The notes: a model not told the origin generated them from the letters alone. A DNA stretch of 64,000 bases from Xenopus tropicalis (GCF_000004195.4 NC_030683.2:82786910-82850909); one strand, 5' to 3'; shown: positions 22,645 to 35,367, numbered from the stretch's first letter. Numbers and translations are program-made.

Positions 22645-25340
22645 GACATGTAGAGACTTGACATAAAAAGTGCATCCTTTGTGTGCATCAACACTCCCAT
22701 TGTGCCTGTTACAGCATTGTGTTATTGTGTTACTATATAAATGTTGTCTTTTGTTCTAATTGGCAGCTATAGCATATTATATTGGTACTGTGCTGTACTA
22801 GGAGCATGGATCTGGAAGCCAAAGCAGCGTTAGATCCTTCTTTCCCAGAGGACTGAAGTTGTGTTACATTGGAAGCTGCAGAGTTAATTCCCAAGGAGCT
22901 AGAACCAAAAATACATGTCCAGAAACAAGAAGACATTTTTCCTCCCTGCCTGCGGACAACAGCCGTTGGTTTATATCAAACTCTAATTATCCGAGTCTGG
23001 ATCTCTGCTAATTGGGACTCTAGGGTAAACCTTCCTCCAGTATGTGTATTAAGAAGACCGACAGGAACCATCTCGAAGGCCACGGCAGTGTCAGAGGATG
23101 TCCATTGCAAACCAGGCAGCAAGGGAAAAAAAATCTCATCAACTCACACTGAATTTTAGCTTAATTCCATTGTCCCGAAACAGCTTCCACAGGTCAAAGA
23201 ACAGACAATCCTTACAAATGTGTTTATTTCGCAACCAAGTCTCAGCCTTTCTCACCTTAAAAGCTTCTAATAACTAGAAAGGTAAATGTTCTTTCTTTTT
23301 GTATCATTCACTTCTAAGGGTTTATTTTGCTTTTGAGAAAGAAAACACTTTGATTACCAATAAATGTACTTTCACACCTTTAAACCTTGTCTTATGTGAG
23401 TATTTTCCCAGTAATCTGCACTCACAGGGTCATGAGTTGTGTTAGACTTATCAATGACTCTGAAGCCACTAGTACAAAATTCAGTAGTGTCTGGGTATTT
23501 CTGTACATGCCAAAGTCAGAATGTTTCAGTGAGCAGTGTCTGATCTTGTCCTGATAATCTTTATTTACAAAGTCACCTTTTAGTAGACACACACTAAGCT
23601 CTTAATAATCCTGTTCATAGAGGCTGAAGTAAAAATATTCTGCCTTTGTCTGAATCTTGCTTTGACATCCTGAATTGAAGAGGTTATTATGCTTTACACA
23701 AAAGGCCAACTTTGTCAGAGACACTCTTTAAACTCTTCAGGCAAGAGGTTACATTAAAGCCACAATATAAATATTGTGCTGCTAGTAGGTAACACTGCAT
23801 GAAATGTAGTTTGGGCATTACCGTTGTGTCAGAGTAGAAAGGAATAGCACTGCTTACCAAGCAGATGATCAAGGCAACACCATGTGACTTTAACATCAAG
23901 TTTAATCATATTGTCCAAACAAAACCTGTGGAATTGCCAGCTGATCTAGTTGGTGCCACCAAAAGTCTTTCCTGGCAAGCACGGCCATAGCTTGTGAAAT
24001 CTTGTCAGTGTAGATACTGGAACTAAATCAGTATGGTGCAATCACAATGTTCCCTGCAATGCTAATTTGGCAACTGAACTTAGTAACTTTTGGACTGTTT
24101 GTAATTACTGGGTGTCTTAATTTTGGCTTTCTTTGCCATAGTAATGGAGTTAAGGCAGCCCCAAAATCGTGTGTCTGTTTCATATAGTCCCTTGTGTGTA
24201 TTTACTGTATTTTGGGAAACAACAGACTCTTCATAAATCAGTCTTGTTAATGATTAAGAATATATATCTGATTGTGATTGATGGTGCATAGTGTATATCA
24301 CAGGGTTTATGGTAACCGTAAAGGCACAGTCAGTTCCACTTAAAACTTATTGGTTGCATTTTAAGCAAAATAGGTTTTATAGGTTTAGCTTGTTATTTAT
24401 TTATATTTTGTATATTACCCTGTCCATTAAAATATTACTATAGCTCTATATAGGGTGATAATAACAATACATTTATTTTAGGAATATCACAGATGTTTAT
24501 TATGCACATTTACAAACGTAATATTATAAAAACTCTGTTATCCTAGTTAAATATTGTATGGTATGTTTTAACTACTGTATAATAATTTAAAATGAGTTTA
24601 ATGTGCTACCTCCGCTTTAAATTGGGGCAAATCGATGAGGACATTGGCTAGACACCAAGAAGAACAAATCCAGTTCCTACACTCCAACTTATTGCCAAAA
24701 ATAAACAATTTTGTATTCTACAGTCTCTTTACCCAAGTAATTAACCTTACACTTATACCCTTTGAAGATAATCCTGACAATCTGAGTAGGAGGGCTTTTC
24801 AAAGGAAAAAAAATATATATATATAAGCCTACCACTAAAATTCATGTTTTAAATGGAAGTTCAGTTCTTTCTCTGCCTGCCAGCCTTAACCTCCACTGGA
24901 ATGATATTTTACACTACATTAAATGAAAATCTGAAACTGGGAGCCTCTTCCTTATATTCTGCTGTAAAGAGGTCAACCTAGATTAGTTAAAAAGACTAAA
25001 TTGTTTGAACCTGTCTTCAGCATCTTGCAAACTGTGATGTGCTGTACTGTACATTGAAGAACATTTAGACTCTGGTACAAATCTAGCGGCATGTTCATAC
25101 CGAGCTAAAAAGAGCAAGAGAGATTGTGCAATATATTTATCTCTGTATTTTTAGCTCCCACTCTCCTCAAAAAGTAAATGATTTATCTCTGATTTGTGCT
25201 GATATTCAGTATTTTCTTGATGCGATAAAAGAAGTGTATACACTTTAGACAGCAGGACTCTCCTATGAGGATTGCTCTGATATTCAGCTTCTGGAAATTT
25301 AAGACTAAAATCAGATAAGGAATGCCATGCCTAAAGGGAT
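22645..25340. other. No confident feature
   Basis: Frames at about 22869-23159 and 24635-24826 are open but show no domain, splice context or codon bias I trust. No repeat ends were recognised. Confidence 0.45.
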
Positions 25341-25897
25341 ATTCACCTTTACAATGCAATACAAATAATATAAATATTAAAAAAAAAAAAAGAAAAGAAA
25401 AAATAAAGGCTGTCACAAAGCTGTAGCAAAGCTGTCACAAGTGCTACACTTTTCTGGGGTACCACATCCAAAATGGCCACAATGTCAATGTGCCATGTAG
25501 TGACGTGCCAATACATGGCAAAATTCCAAATAAAAGGATGCCAAAGACCTGACTTCAATGCCCAAGTGTAGGTTTTCCTCAGTAAGTTCCTCAGTGTACT
25601 TAAATTGTTATTTCATATTGATCTACTCGTTTCTGGTCCTTCTGCTTTGGTTCTAACTAGGCTAATCTCTTTCTGCCCTGAACTTTGTCTGAGAGACTCT
25701 TTACCCCTTGGATACCATTTATTGGACTTAACCTGCCAGAACTAACTCTTAGCATCTTAGAGAACGTCATTTGGATATAGACCATAAAAGGCAATGTCTA
25801 GGTAAGATGGGGAATCTCACCTGGGCATCACAAAATATTCATAGATTCCTGCTTTCCTGTACAGTTCCAACTTGCTTCTGAAAGCTTAAATGTACAA

Positions 25898-26205
25898 ACC
25901 TTCCTCGATTCTGGAGCTGCAGTGAATTTCATGGATTCTGCCTTTAGCAAACCTCTTGGTGTACCTCTTCTACCCATGTCTGCCCCCTTGCATGTATTAG
26001 CAGATACAGATAAAGACCATTGACCTCGTGATTAAAATCCAAAACAACCAGGGAATTACCTCTGACTGTGCAGACACTGCACAAAGAGAATTCATCCTAC
26101 TCATTATTTATTGCCCTTCAGCTCAGGTGGTCCTGGGTTTACCCTGGCTTTGCTTGAATAACCCCACCATTGAGTGGTATTTTAATCAATCTCCTGCTTG
26201 AATTC
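25898..26205 (+). pseudogene. Ty3/gypsy aspartic protease remnant
   Basis: Frame one reads TFLDSGAAVNFMDSAFSKPL, with the D-S-G active-site triad of retropepsins, and stops at TGA 26021-26023. The second half resumes in a different frame near 26091 with QVVLGLPWLCLNNPTIEWY, the LGLPWL...NP.I.W end of Ty3 proteases. At least one frameshift and one stop separate them. The enzyme would cut the Gag-Pol polyprotein; this copy cannot. Confidence 0.85.
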
Positions 26206-26249
26206 CTATTGTTTCAAGAACTGTCTGTCTACTGCTTTAACTTGTATAC

Positions 26250-26980
26250 TAGTTGTCTTAGTAGATCTTCAGAGTTTGCCAAGTACCTATAAGGTCTTTG
26301 CTAATGTGTTCAATAGGAAACTCTAAAATTCTTCAACTTCATTGCTCGCTATTGACCTTTTTCCTTGATTCATGCCACCCCATGTCTGTACGTACCCATT
26401 ATCTCCTTCTGAAACACAAGCTACGAAGGATTACATCCAAAACCTAGTCTTACACTTGTCCTGCTGGATCTTTCTTATTAGAAAAGATAAATGGAGGTGT
26501 TTGGCCCTGAACTGATTATTGGTGTCTTAACAAAGTCATTATAAAGAGCCTATATCCTATGCTTCTCATTTATGAATTCTTTGTTCAATTAAAAGGGGCT
26601 AGAATTTTCACCAGAATTGACCCCTGAGAAACCTACAATCATATTCGCATACATGAAATACGGCATTGAACTCCAGTGAGGGGCACTATGAGTACCTATA
26701 GCAGAAACAACAGTGAGGTGCAAGTGGATACTCCTGGTACCCTACATCCAACAACATATGCCAAAAAGATCAAAAGAGAGATCATTTTAAATTAATAACT
26801 GATAGTGTGTTTATTCCATGTGTTTCAGACAGACACCACGAACACCCTGCACAACGTTTCGGGGGAGTGGAGTTGTGTTACCCAGTCCCTTATTCAGGTG
26901 CACTATGAGTATCTGGCCATGCCTTTAGCCTGTGTTATGCCACAGCTGTTTTCCAAGAGTTTTTCAATTACATTTTCACC
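26250..26980 (+). pseudogene. Ty3/gypsy reverse transcriptase N-terminal remnant
   Basis: The translation shows LPSTYKVFANVF, then YPLSPSETQATKDYIQ, then LKGARIFTRIDP near RT motif A, in several frames with stops. After a 205-bp insertion it continues as HYEYLAMPL. The usual order is preserved, but the YxDD motif and everything after are missing or unrecognisable. Confidence 0.8.
26683..26911 (-). mobile_element. Short PLE-like insertion with 12-bp target duplications
   Basis: GCACTATGAGTA occurs at 26683-26694 and 26900-26911, at the point where the gypsy RT reading is interrupted. The 205-bp insert on the minus strand reads CCTGAATAAGGG, later CTCCCCCGAAACGTTGTGC, then GGAATAAACACAC. That is the same order (CTGA box, stem, GAAAC, AATAAAC) seen in the other PLE-like ends. 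Target duplications of this length fit Penelope-like elements. Confidence 0.65.
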
Positions 26981-27790
26981 CTAACCCTTATTTGGGGCTT
27001 ATTCACGATTGTCCTCTTCACTGCTCATACAGTAATTACAGACAATTCATTAAAGGCTTCCCCCCACATATTACTCCTTTTTGGCTCTAATAAGAAAAAA
27101 AGAGAAACCCAATGTTTGGCCTCCACAAACTTTAGAAGCCTTTATTTTCTTACTAGAGACCTTTGCATCCTATTCACGTGGAGGTCCTCACCTGCCTTTT
27201 GTCATTGAAATGGTCCAATAGTTTCCTAGATGCAGTCTGCTCTGTCCACTGCTCCTCCAAATACTTTTATTGGTATGGCCTTTGTTCCTCCTGAATACTG
27301 TCCAATCATTTTGCAGCAGACCCACTGCTCTAAACAAGCTGGCCACCCATGGCCTCAATGTTACATCCAGCACTCCACGATTTGGCGTGAAAATCACAAT
27401 AAACTTACTCCAAAGACCTGACTTCAATGTCTGAGTATAAGTCTTACTTAGGGGCCAATTTAAGATTTTCTACATATTTGTAATGTAGAAAAACTTTAGC
27501 ACCTAAAAGCTGCCAAGGTTTATCTTTGTTACAGAACCCCATTCAGGTTAAAAAAAAAACATGGACAATCTTAACTAGGCCCCCTAGTTAGTTTTTGGGT
27601 ACGCTTAAATTATTTCTACGTTCTATGTTTCTGATCCTTCTGCTTTGAGTCTGATTCCCAACCCTTTGGCTGAACTTTGACTTAGAGATTGTATGCCCCT
27701 TACCCCAACATGTGTATTGGACTGTATACCTGAACTAAGGTTCCTCCTTGGTCCTGACTTCAAACCCAGTAAGAGCTGTGAGGGCTCTGA

Positions 27791-28841
27791 CAAAAGCATT
27801 TTAGACCACTTTGGTTTGCATTATTTTTTAAAGATTATCTTTTTTCGATTTCTTAATTAGGATATACCTATATTCTGTGATGATGTATTATAATTAAAGT
27901 AAGAACAAACAAACAAAACAATTTTTTATTGTTATCAATCCCTCCTATGTCAACAGTTTGGTAGCAAAAAATAAATGGTTTGAGTGCCATAATATAGGGC
28001 TCACTTGTTTTGTTTGTTCTTCCTTCAGTTATGGTTGTCTACCCATAGGTATCACTGCCTAAATGTAATCAGTGTGGCTTAAACCTATATATATAAGTAT
28101 GTGATCCACTCCAAGCAATATGCTGTATTATAATACCAAGAAAATGTAAATGGAAGGACTGTGTGTGGGTTAGTGCTGAAATCCAAATAAAATGTATACA
28201 GATGAAGCAAGAAATGATCTTAACCAATTTCCTATTAATTAATTACACCTAGAAACACACACATATTTATTCATGTTAGTGAAATTAACTGGTTAAAACA
28301 CCAGTAAGGAATAAAATACATTGCATTAGTACATTACATTAGTGTCCAGCCGTATTTCTTAATGCCAACATCCATTGATGTAGAAACTTGCTGCTAAACC
28401 AGAATTCATTTAACTAAAACTCCAAAATATTACCAGCAACCACAGTTCCTACTGAATTCTCCCCCCCTCTCTACATACAGGATGCATTTAATTAAATTAT
28501 CCCTTTTCAATAAACTTGGTCAAAATAGTTTCATAGTTTCAAGTATATATAGGACAGAATATACATAGAAAATACATATTCACCCCAAATATAATGATAA
28601 ATAATCTTCAAGCTGGTTTATCATGTGTGGCTAAGGAATAAAATTCTCCCTAATTCTCTCCGTAACTGGTGTTTAGGCTGAAGGTATCCCCCCACCACCA
28701 TTATGTCACCATCCCCCGGGGGGGCAACCCTACAATTAAGTAGGGGATCAAACATATTTTACATTCTGTGACTGCAATTCTATATTGCAGTATATTTAAC
28801 TAAAGCAGCATCCAGATTTTATCTATTTTAGATCTGAGAAG
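27791..28841. other. No feature seen
   Basis: AT-rich, with no open frame of note and no recognised repeat terminus. Confidence 0.5.
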
Positions 28842-28844
28842 AAA

Positions 28845-29034
28845 CCATTCGTATTGGCAATCCGAAAGTCACGAAATTTTCGTACCAAGCGATTGTAAAC
28901 ATCGGCAGAACCTTTTCGATTTTTTCGCGCAAGTGTACGAAAAAGTTGCGCAACCGCGAAAAAATCTGCGAAAATACGCTCGGAGCTTTTGAATTAACAC
29001 TCCAAGCGTTCGTGTCTTAATAAATCTCCCCCCA
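28845..29034. mobile_element. Decayed 'aataaatctccccc' MITE
   Basis: CG-dinucleotide-rich words (CGAAATTTTCGTAC, GATTTTTTCGCGC, GTACGAAAAAGTTGCG) end in CGTGTCTTAATAAATCTCCCCCC, the terminus also seen at 63204-63574. The left terminus is decayed. Confidence 0.6.
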
Positions 29035-29952
29035 GGTGTAACAATTATTACATAATATTTATTTGTAGTTTTTTTCTGGCAGCAAGGGGCCACTTTAAAG
29101 CCTGAGGTCCCAGGCCAAAAAAAAAAGTCTCTAAACATTCTAGATCTGATAACAAGATAAATAAGCAATGTCTTTTTGCATTCAAAACACATGAACAACA
29201 TGCAGATGCTCAACATATTTTTCTCGAGATATCCAATATTTAATGTTAAAAAGTTGATGTCATTAAAATGTTAATATGCATATGACATAAAATGTAAACT
29301 AATCCAAGGACAACAGCAAGTAAGTGTTTATTTCTAAGTACTGTGTGGTATGCTGCTACAGATTAAAACCCAATAGGTAAGATCAATATTCATTTATACA
29401 ACAACCTAGTTTGTTTTCCTTCTTATTTCTCTCGCTTTGTAAATAGATATGACAGTAAAATTAAAATGTGCAAACAGCTGCTATTTTGCTAGTAAGTTTA
29501 GTCTAGCTAACAAGAACGGATTGAGGTAATGTAACAAGCAATGAGTTTACTCCTCCCCTTATCTTGTTCAAGGTCATATTCAAACTGGCAACAACTTGGG
29601 ACCCTGTCCAGAATCCTAGCCAAAAGATCTTTCAATATCCACCCTTCCAAGTAATCTGACCTGCAGAACTCACAGCAGTAAACATGCAATGCCCAAAGTG
29701 TACCAGAAATAGAAATAGTCAGTGCTCTATCAGTACCAGTTACAAAGTCTAACAGGAGGGACACCATCACAGATTCATTTTGTCTTCTTGTGTCAAACTG
29801 AAACTAACCCCCCAATGGCTGCCCTGCCTCATTGTCACAATTGCTTACGCAGCTGATAATGTGTGGTATTTGCAAATTTAGCTACTGTACACCTCCTAGA
29901 AAGCTTTATTGTAGTAGAACTTAAGCAGCAGCAACCTTACATCTGTAGTAAG
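29035..29952. other. No feature seen
   Basis: Frames at 28869-29216 overlap the MITE and are not meaningful. The frame at 29507-29770 shows no motif. Confidence 0.5.
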
Positions 29953-30436
29953 TTAAAGGAAATTATACCCCCTAAATGAATACCTAACCAACTGATAGAT
30001 CATATCAAATGGCCTATTAAATAATCTTCTAAACTGGCATAAACTATATATATATGTAAATGTTGCCCTTTGAAATCTTTTACCATTAGCTGCCATTTTG
30101 TGATGGTCTGTTTGCTACCTCAGAGATCACCTGACAGGAAATCATGCAGCTCTAACTGTAACAGTAAGAAGTGTGCAAGTAAAAGGCAGCTTTGCCCATT
30201 TATTGGCTCATGTGACCTAACATGTATGTGTACCCATGTATTTGCGTGCACTGTGAATAGGATGATCTTAAGGGCAGCCCTTACTACTTAAAATGCCAGT
30301 TTTCTATTTAGAATTACTCAATGGCACATACTATTAAAAAAAGTATATTTTTATGAAAATGGTTTTCCATATGGGCTGTTTTATGTGATACATTTTTCTA
30401 GAGACGTACATTGTTCGGGGGGTATAGTTTTCTTTT
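29953..30436. mobile_element. TTAA MITE ending in GGGGGTATAGTTTTC
   Basis: TTAAAGGAAATTATACCCCCTA on the left is imperfectly inverted as GGGGGGTATAGTTTTCTTTT on the right. The middle includes CTGCCATTTTGTGATGG, GAGATCACCTGACAGG and GGCTCATGTGACCTAACATG, a familiar frog MITE body. The right TTAA has decayed. Confidence 0.75.
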
Positions 30437-30604
30437 ATTCTGGCCTTACAGCTACAGATAAAATTGTACAAAACCTCTCAGTATATGTATAGTGGCCTGA
30501 ACAATATACTATGGATATTGGTTGATCTGTTAACTGGACTGGCTTAAAAATTCCATCTGCTGGTGCACTGGCAGATGAGGAAGAGTGAAGAGGAAGTGTG
30601 GCTT

Positions 30605-30675
30605 GAACAGTGTCAGACTGAGATGGCAGGGGCCACCAGAAAACCCTGGACCATAGGCCCATTCTCAAAACTTTA
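30605..30675 (+). repeat. 'gtgtcagactg' repeat fragment
   Basis: CAGTGTCAGACTGAGATGGCAGGGGCCACCAG and following text resemble the minus-strand segment at about 44575-44690 (GTGTCAGACTGGGCTGGCAGG). It is probably one end of an interspersed repeat, class unknown. Confidence 0.45.
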
Positions 30676-33440
30676 GTTCCTCTTCTCCTCCCTCAAACTG
30701 TTTATTATGCTTATCTTTTTTCTCTACTTACTATACTCTATTCTTCTATCAAGCTTCCTTGTTCCCATACAGAAATAGGGAATGACCAATAACTGTTGGG
30801 CCAGTTCGACACAGGGCTTGAATAAACAGAATAAAAAGCTGTGCTCATTCATGGTATCTGATAATAGGTAGAGTAAATTTCATGAAGAACTTGAAAAAAC
30901 CTTAAAATTGATCAAAACATGTTTGCCCTTTTTGTCACAAGAACATTTGGGGAAATATTGTGTTACTTCACATAAACCCTATGTAATCATATCACATGGT
31001 CACCAATTTTTATTCTATGAGATCAGCACAATGGGAATGCTTTCTGTAGTATAAACAGGGACTATGTTAATCCTGTGTAAAAACAAAATCTAAGGGCTTA
31101 TTTAATAAAGAGAAGCAAACAAATCAGTGGAGTCACAATATTAACTACCCACAGTGCAAGATTTCTTCCCAAAATTTTTAGCTTCAATCAATAGCAAAGT
31201 TTTTGTCCAGTTTGAGATGCAAATATTTGTGTTGGTTATTGATCCGTTTGCAAATAGCCACAGGAAGAGACAGCATGCAGGTGGGATATGGGTATATATT
31301 CCCATACCTTTCAATCACATGCCATTCTAGTGGCACAAAAGTGTCTATAGGTGCAATACACAAAGGGAGCCTTGTACTTACTGCCTATGTTTAACCTTGT
31401 ACCTGATGCATCAGAGGAGGAACAATGGATAGACTGTAACTACTATAGATGAGTGCAAGTAGGCACAAGGACACTGTATATGGCATTCTAATGGGTGCAA
31501 TTTTTCACCTATTTTAGTACATAGAGCTGCACCTAATGATCATAAATGAGCCCTATAGCTTTTCATTGCAGTTAACAGCTGTAAAATACACACTATTAAA
31601 GCAAATTTAGTACCATGCAAATGTTGCTAATTATAAGCGGATCACTCATACTTGGCCTTAAACTAGCCTTTTTAATGGGTTAAAACGTACAGATTTAGGT
31701 GAAACCTGTCTAATTTATTCCACAAATCCATATTCCTATTTTAAAATATTATCCTACACATTTTTTCTCAGCTCCCTGTCATACTGTACCCAAGCCTAAC
31801 TGCCATAAATTAAGCATGTAATAGCAGAATCAGTGACAGACATTTGACCATGTCCACAACATTACTTCAATTCCCATGAAGCAGCTCATTTAGGTGGGGA
31901 TTACATTTGCCATGATAAAGTGGCCACTATTGCAAAAGAGGTATCTTCTCCTACTGCGTGCAGAGCTTTTTACAACATTTGAAACCTAATGGGGTCTGAT
32001 AAGAGTTAGGAGATATTTTATTATGATAATAAATGTGAGAGCAAGCTTCACATTTAAGGTAAACTCCTGGTAAAAACATATTGCTGTAAATTGGGCATTT
32101 AAAAACACTACTGCTAAGGCATTTACTACATTCAAACATATACAGTAATTTAACTCAATGTGCCCTTTCCAACTAGCTGAGAGGTAGCAGTCTAATTTTC
32201 CTCTGGTAACTTTATAATTGCATGCACTTACCTAGAGATGACTGGTCTTCTTATGAGCCGTTTAGCCTAAATATATGGTCGGGAAATTATTATAGAATTG
32301 CTATGTGACAGAACACCTGTTGCACTGCAATTTATTCACTAATATGTCTTCAAAATGACTATATTACTATTAAGGTGAGCTTTTATGATTCTTGCTGAAC
32401 TCAAAGGGAATAAGTTCAAATTAAATGATAAAAATGAGGATTCCTATATATTCTCTTACCTATTTTATTAGTGATTATTGTCTAGCAGGATAAGATGAAA
32501 CAAAAAAAAATATCAGTTTAAATTAGACACCTGTTTTACACCTCACTCCTGCTTAAGATGCAAAAACATGATGTGTTAATTCAACTTTTGGACTGACTAA
32601 GGGCTAGTATATTAAAAACTGAATACGTGAATATGCTTTGACTGGTGTAATTAAATGCATGCTTCATTGAAAAATTACACATGTGAAAGGCATGCAGCTC
32701 ATTAATTTTGACATAGTAAATGATCAGTCATGGGGCCCAACTCTTTTTTTTCTGATTGGGCAAATGAAGATGTTGTACATATGTCAATGTGACTAATAAC
32801 TGCATATACAGTGAAAGCTGGAAAGTGGGACAGGTTAAAAGGCCAAAACCACTCCAGCATAATGTTTATAGTCTCAGATCTCAGTGCTACAATTTTTCTA
32901 GAAGATTACATTTTGCCAACCTTGATGAGAAGTGAAATAGTTAAGCATGTTTCTTGCAACCCTGCCAATAAAACCACCTTCCCTATTCATCAAAAGGAAG
33001 CTGTAACCAAGCCCACAGATTATTGATCCCAGATGGTTGGCGCCTGCTCAAGGCAAGCTCTTCTCTGATACGTCAATACAGATTTCCAAAGTAAGCCCTA
33101 CTCTGTGGCCAACTGTGTAGATTTGAGCAATTCGGCTTCTTTGTTTGCTGCTGAACTCAATCTGTGTTCTTTGTTCCTTACATTTCTTTACCTGCCAAGA
33201 CTTGCTGAGAGATTTTATATTCAATTCTGTAAAGTGAGAAGATCAAACCAGAGTTGTCTGAACCTGTACAGCTTGTTAAAGGGGCCGAAGCAGATTGTTG
33301 TTTGCTGAATTGCATCTGCTCTGTTTTATTCCTATAAAAAAGAAAAAAATCACCTTCAAGGGATGGAGTAGTGATTAAATAAATATATGGGTTCTGTAAT
33401 TCATTTAAAAGTTGGAAAACTAATATTTACAAAATATTGT
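30676..33440. other. No feature seen
   Basis: About 2.8 kb of AT-rich DNA with only short, motif-free frames. It is among the least repeat-like parts of the window. Confidence 0.5.
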
Positions 33441-33459
33441 TCTATTTAGTCTGTGTGAT

Positions 33460-33635
33460 ATATGTGTATATATATATACATATATATATATAATGGAATT
33501 GTAGAAAGCACTCACAGCATATAAAAGTAAAACAAAAGTTTGTTTGTTTATTAGCTCATCGCATCAACGCGTTTCGATCCTAATAGGATCGTCATCAGGA
33601 TTTTTTGTATATATATATATATATATACAAAAAAT
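33460..33635 (-). repeat. PLE-like end with an intact-looking hammerhead core, between TA arrays
   Basis: On the minus strand, CTGATGA (33592-33598) is followed by a six- to seven-pair stem GATCCT/AGGATC (33576-33590), then GAAAC (33571-33575), then CGCGTTGATGCGATGAGC and AATAAACAAAC. The CTGATGA...stem...GAAA order is the hammerhead ribozyme core. I cannot pair a clean stem III with a cleavage triplet, so activity is doubtful. TA runs flank it at about 33463-33492 and 33608-33630. Confidence 0.55.
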
Positions 33636-33702
33636 GCAGCTTATCCCATAAATCAATCAAATCTAATTGGGTGCACATAGGTGAGTGGCTTGTATTATAT
33701 AC

Positions 33703-33996
33703 TATACACATTACCCCAGCACTCCATTATATAGCTTCAAGAGAAAATTAAAAACCAATTTTGCACACACTGAACGTAAAATGTTTGCATCTTAGTGAAA
33801 AGAGACACGTTTAGTTACACGGTTTGTATAAAGTATGCATAAGCTGACACACCCCATCAAAGCAGTGTCCTTGCGTCAGTCCTAACCTAGCGAAAAAGAG
33901 TACATTTTCTTTGCTGGGAGACCATACCTGCTTTTCTCTTTATATGGCATGACCTATTCCAAAGAAACCATTCAGCAATTGAGCTTATAAACACCT
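33703..33996 (+). repeat. Left terminal inverted repeat
   Basis: 294 bp, pairing with 38637-38932. Where the right arm has GACGCGCCCCGTCAAGG, the left has GACACACCCCATCAAAG. All three CpGs have become TpG or CpA, the pattern of methylated-CpG decay. Confidence 0.85.
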
Positions 33997-34129
33997 TCTT
34001 AACTGCAAGGCTATCCTTAAAGGGATGGGGTTGGGAGAGCAAGCATTCAATTGTTTGTATGGTAAGGGGAAGTGGCTATTCCCTAATTGAATGCTTGCTC
34101 TCCCAACCCCGCCTTGCAGTTAAGAAAGG
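33991..34129. repeat. Hairpin just inside the left inverted repeat
   Basis: The outer arms CTTCTTAACTGCAAGGC and GCCTTGCAGTTAAGAAAG enclose inner arms GGGGTTGGGAGAGCAAGCAT and its complement at about 34086-34110. A 15-nt bulge containing TTAAAGGGAT lies on the left. The right side of the 5.2-kb element has no such hairpin. Confidence 0.75.
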
Positions 34130-34359
34130 AAGCCCTGAAGCTATAAACGCAGGGGCTGCATGACAAGGGATCCGAATGACCAGCAGCCAGATTACACTGG
34201 TTTATGTTTAAAGATTGAAAAATCAGATGCAGCTGTGATTGGGTGAGAAGCAGTATGTTAAGGAGGAAAAAAGCTGGGCTGGGGGTGGAGAAGGATAGGG
34301 ATATGATGTCACAAAAGAAGGAGTTCACTTCCTATCTTCTGAACAGGTAGAAACATGAG

Positions 34360-35210
34360 GCAGAGCTCTCTCTGTAATATAATGTTATTAGCTGCAGTAT
34401 ATACACACTAACTCCTCACTATACTGCTGGCTTTGGGGGTAGAACTATTTGGGCAGGCTGTTTTTTAGGCTCTTGCTGTTTGTTTGCAGCTTTACAGCAG
34501 TTAATCTCACTGTAGTCACTCAGGCAGCATGGAAGTCAGCCTGGGCCCAAAAATGTACCCTCTCTATTAAATAGGAATCCAGGCTGGGACATTGAGCTGC
34601 AGCTACTGCAACTCATTACAGTATACAGAGAGCTATAGTTGGAGTATACAGAGAGCTGTAGTTGGAGTATACAGAGATAGCTATAGTTGGAGTATACAGA
34701 GAGAGCTATAGTTGGAGTATACAGAGAGCTGTAGTTGGATTATACAGAGAGAGCTATAGTTGGAGTATACAGAGAGAGCTATAGTTGGAGTATACAGAGA
34801 GCTGTAGTTGGAGTATACAGAGAGCTGTAGTTGGACTTTACAGAGAGCTGTAGTTGGAGTATACAGAGAGCTATAGTTGGAGTATACAGAGAGCTATAGT
34901 TGGAGTATACAGAGAGCTGTAGTTGGAGTATACAGAGCTGTAGTTGGAGTATACAGAGAGCTGTAGTTGGAGTATACAGAGAGCTATAGTTGGAGTATAC
35001 AGAGAGCTGTAGTTGGAGTATACAGAGAGCTACAGTTGGAGTATACAGAGAGAGCTGTAGTTGGAGGTGGGGCTCAGTTGGTAATAAGGCAAAGCCTGAA
35101 TTCAGTAACTTTCCTGGGCTTTGTTTTACTAACACTACGTATTATACAGTAGTTCTATAGATATAATCATTTGATTCAGCAGCCTGCTGTCAGAGTTTGA
35201 CCTCTAAATT
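34360..35210 (+). repeat. Tandem duplicate, copy A (minisatellite-expanded)
   Basis: It runs from GCTCTCTCTGTAATATAATG through GGGGGTAGAACTATTTGGGC and CAGCTACTGCAACTCAT, then the minisatellite, then GGCAAAGCCTGAATTCAG. Copy B (35456-35910) has the same order of landmarks about 1.1 kb later, with only about two minisatellite units. Confidence 0.75.
34621..35066. repeat. Minisatellite, 19 units of ~23 bp
   Basis: The unit is GTATACAGAGAGCTGTAGTTGGA. I count 19 units; they vary at CTGTAG/CTATAG and in length (21, 23 or 25 bp) through the GA run. Open frames through it are a by-product of the repeat. Confidence 0.95.
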
Positions 35211-35367
35211 TACTGGGCCTTATCCAGTTGCGGATGTCATCTATCTATATATTATTAACCCATGCAGAACCTGCCAGATAGCCATCTAGTTATTTGGACA
35301 ACATTCCTGTAGAGGCTACACTCAGGCTGTGTACCTAGGGCAGAAGTAGTTCTACTGTGTTTCGGCA

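Larger units (their letters stand above)
25400..27790 (+). mobile_element. Ty3/gypsy-type LTR retrotransposon remnant
   Basis: Two direct, diverged LTR-like segments share AAAGACCTGACTTCAATG (about 25546 and 27411) and similar downstream text (CCTTCTGCTTTG, then TATTGGACT), at about 25540-25745 and 27405-27735. Between them on the plus strand lie protease and partial RT remnants. There is no room for gag before the protease, and no integrase was recognised, so the copy has large deletions. LTR borders could not be fixed. Confidence 0.75.

Noticed and set aside
34779..35135. 118-codon minus-strand frame with Leu/Gln/Ser/Tyr repeats
   Set aside because: It is the translation of the 23-bp minisatellite.
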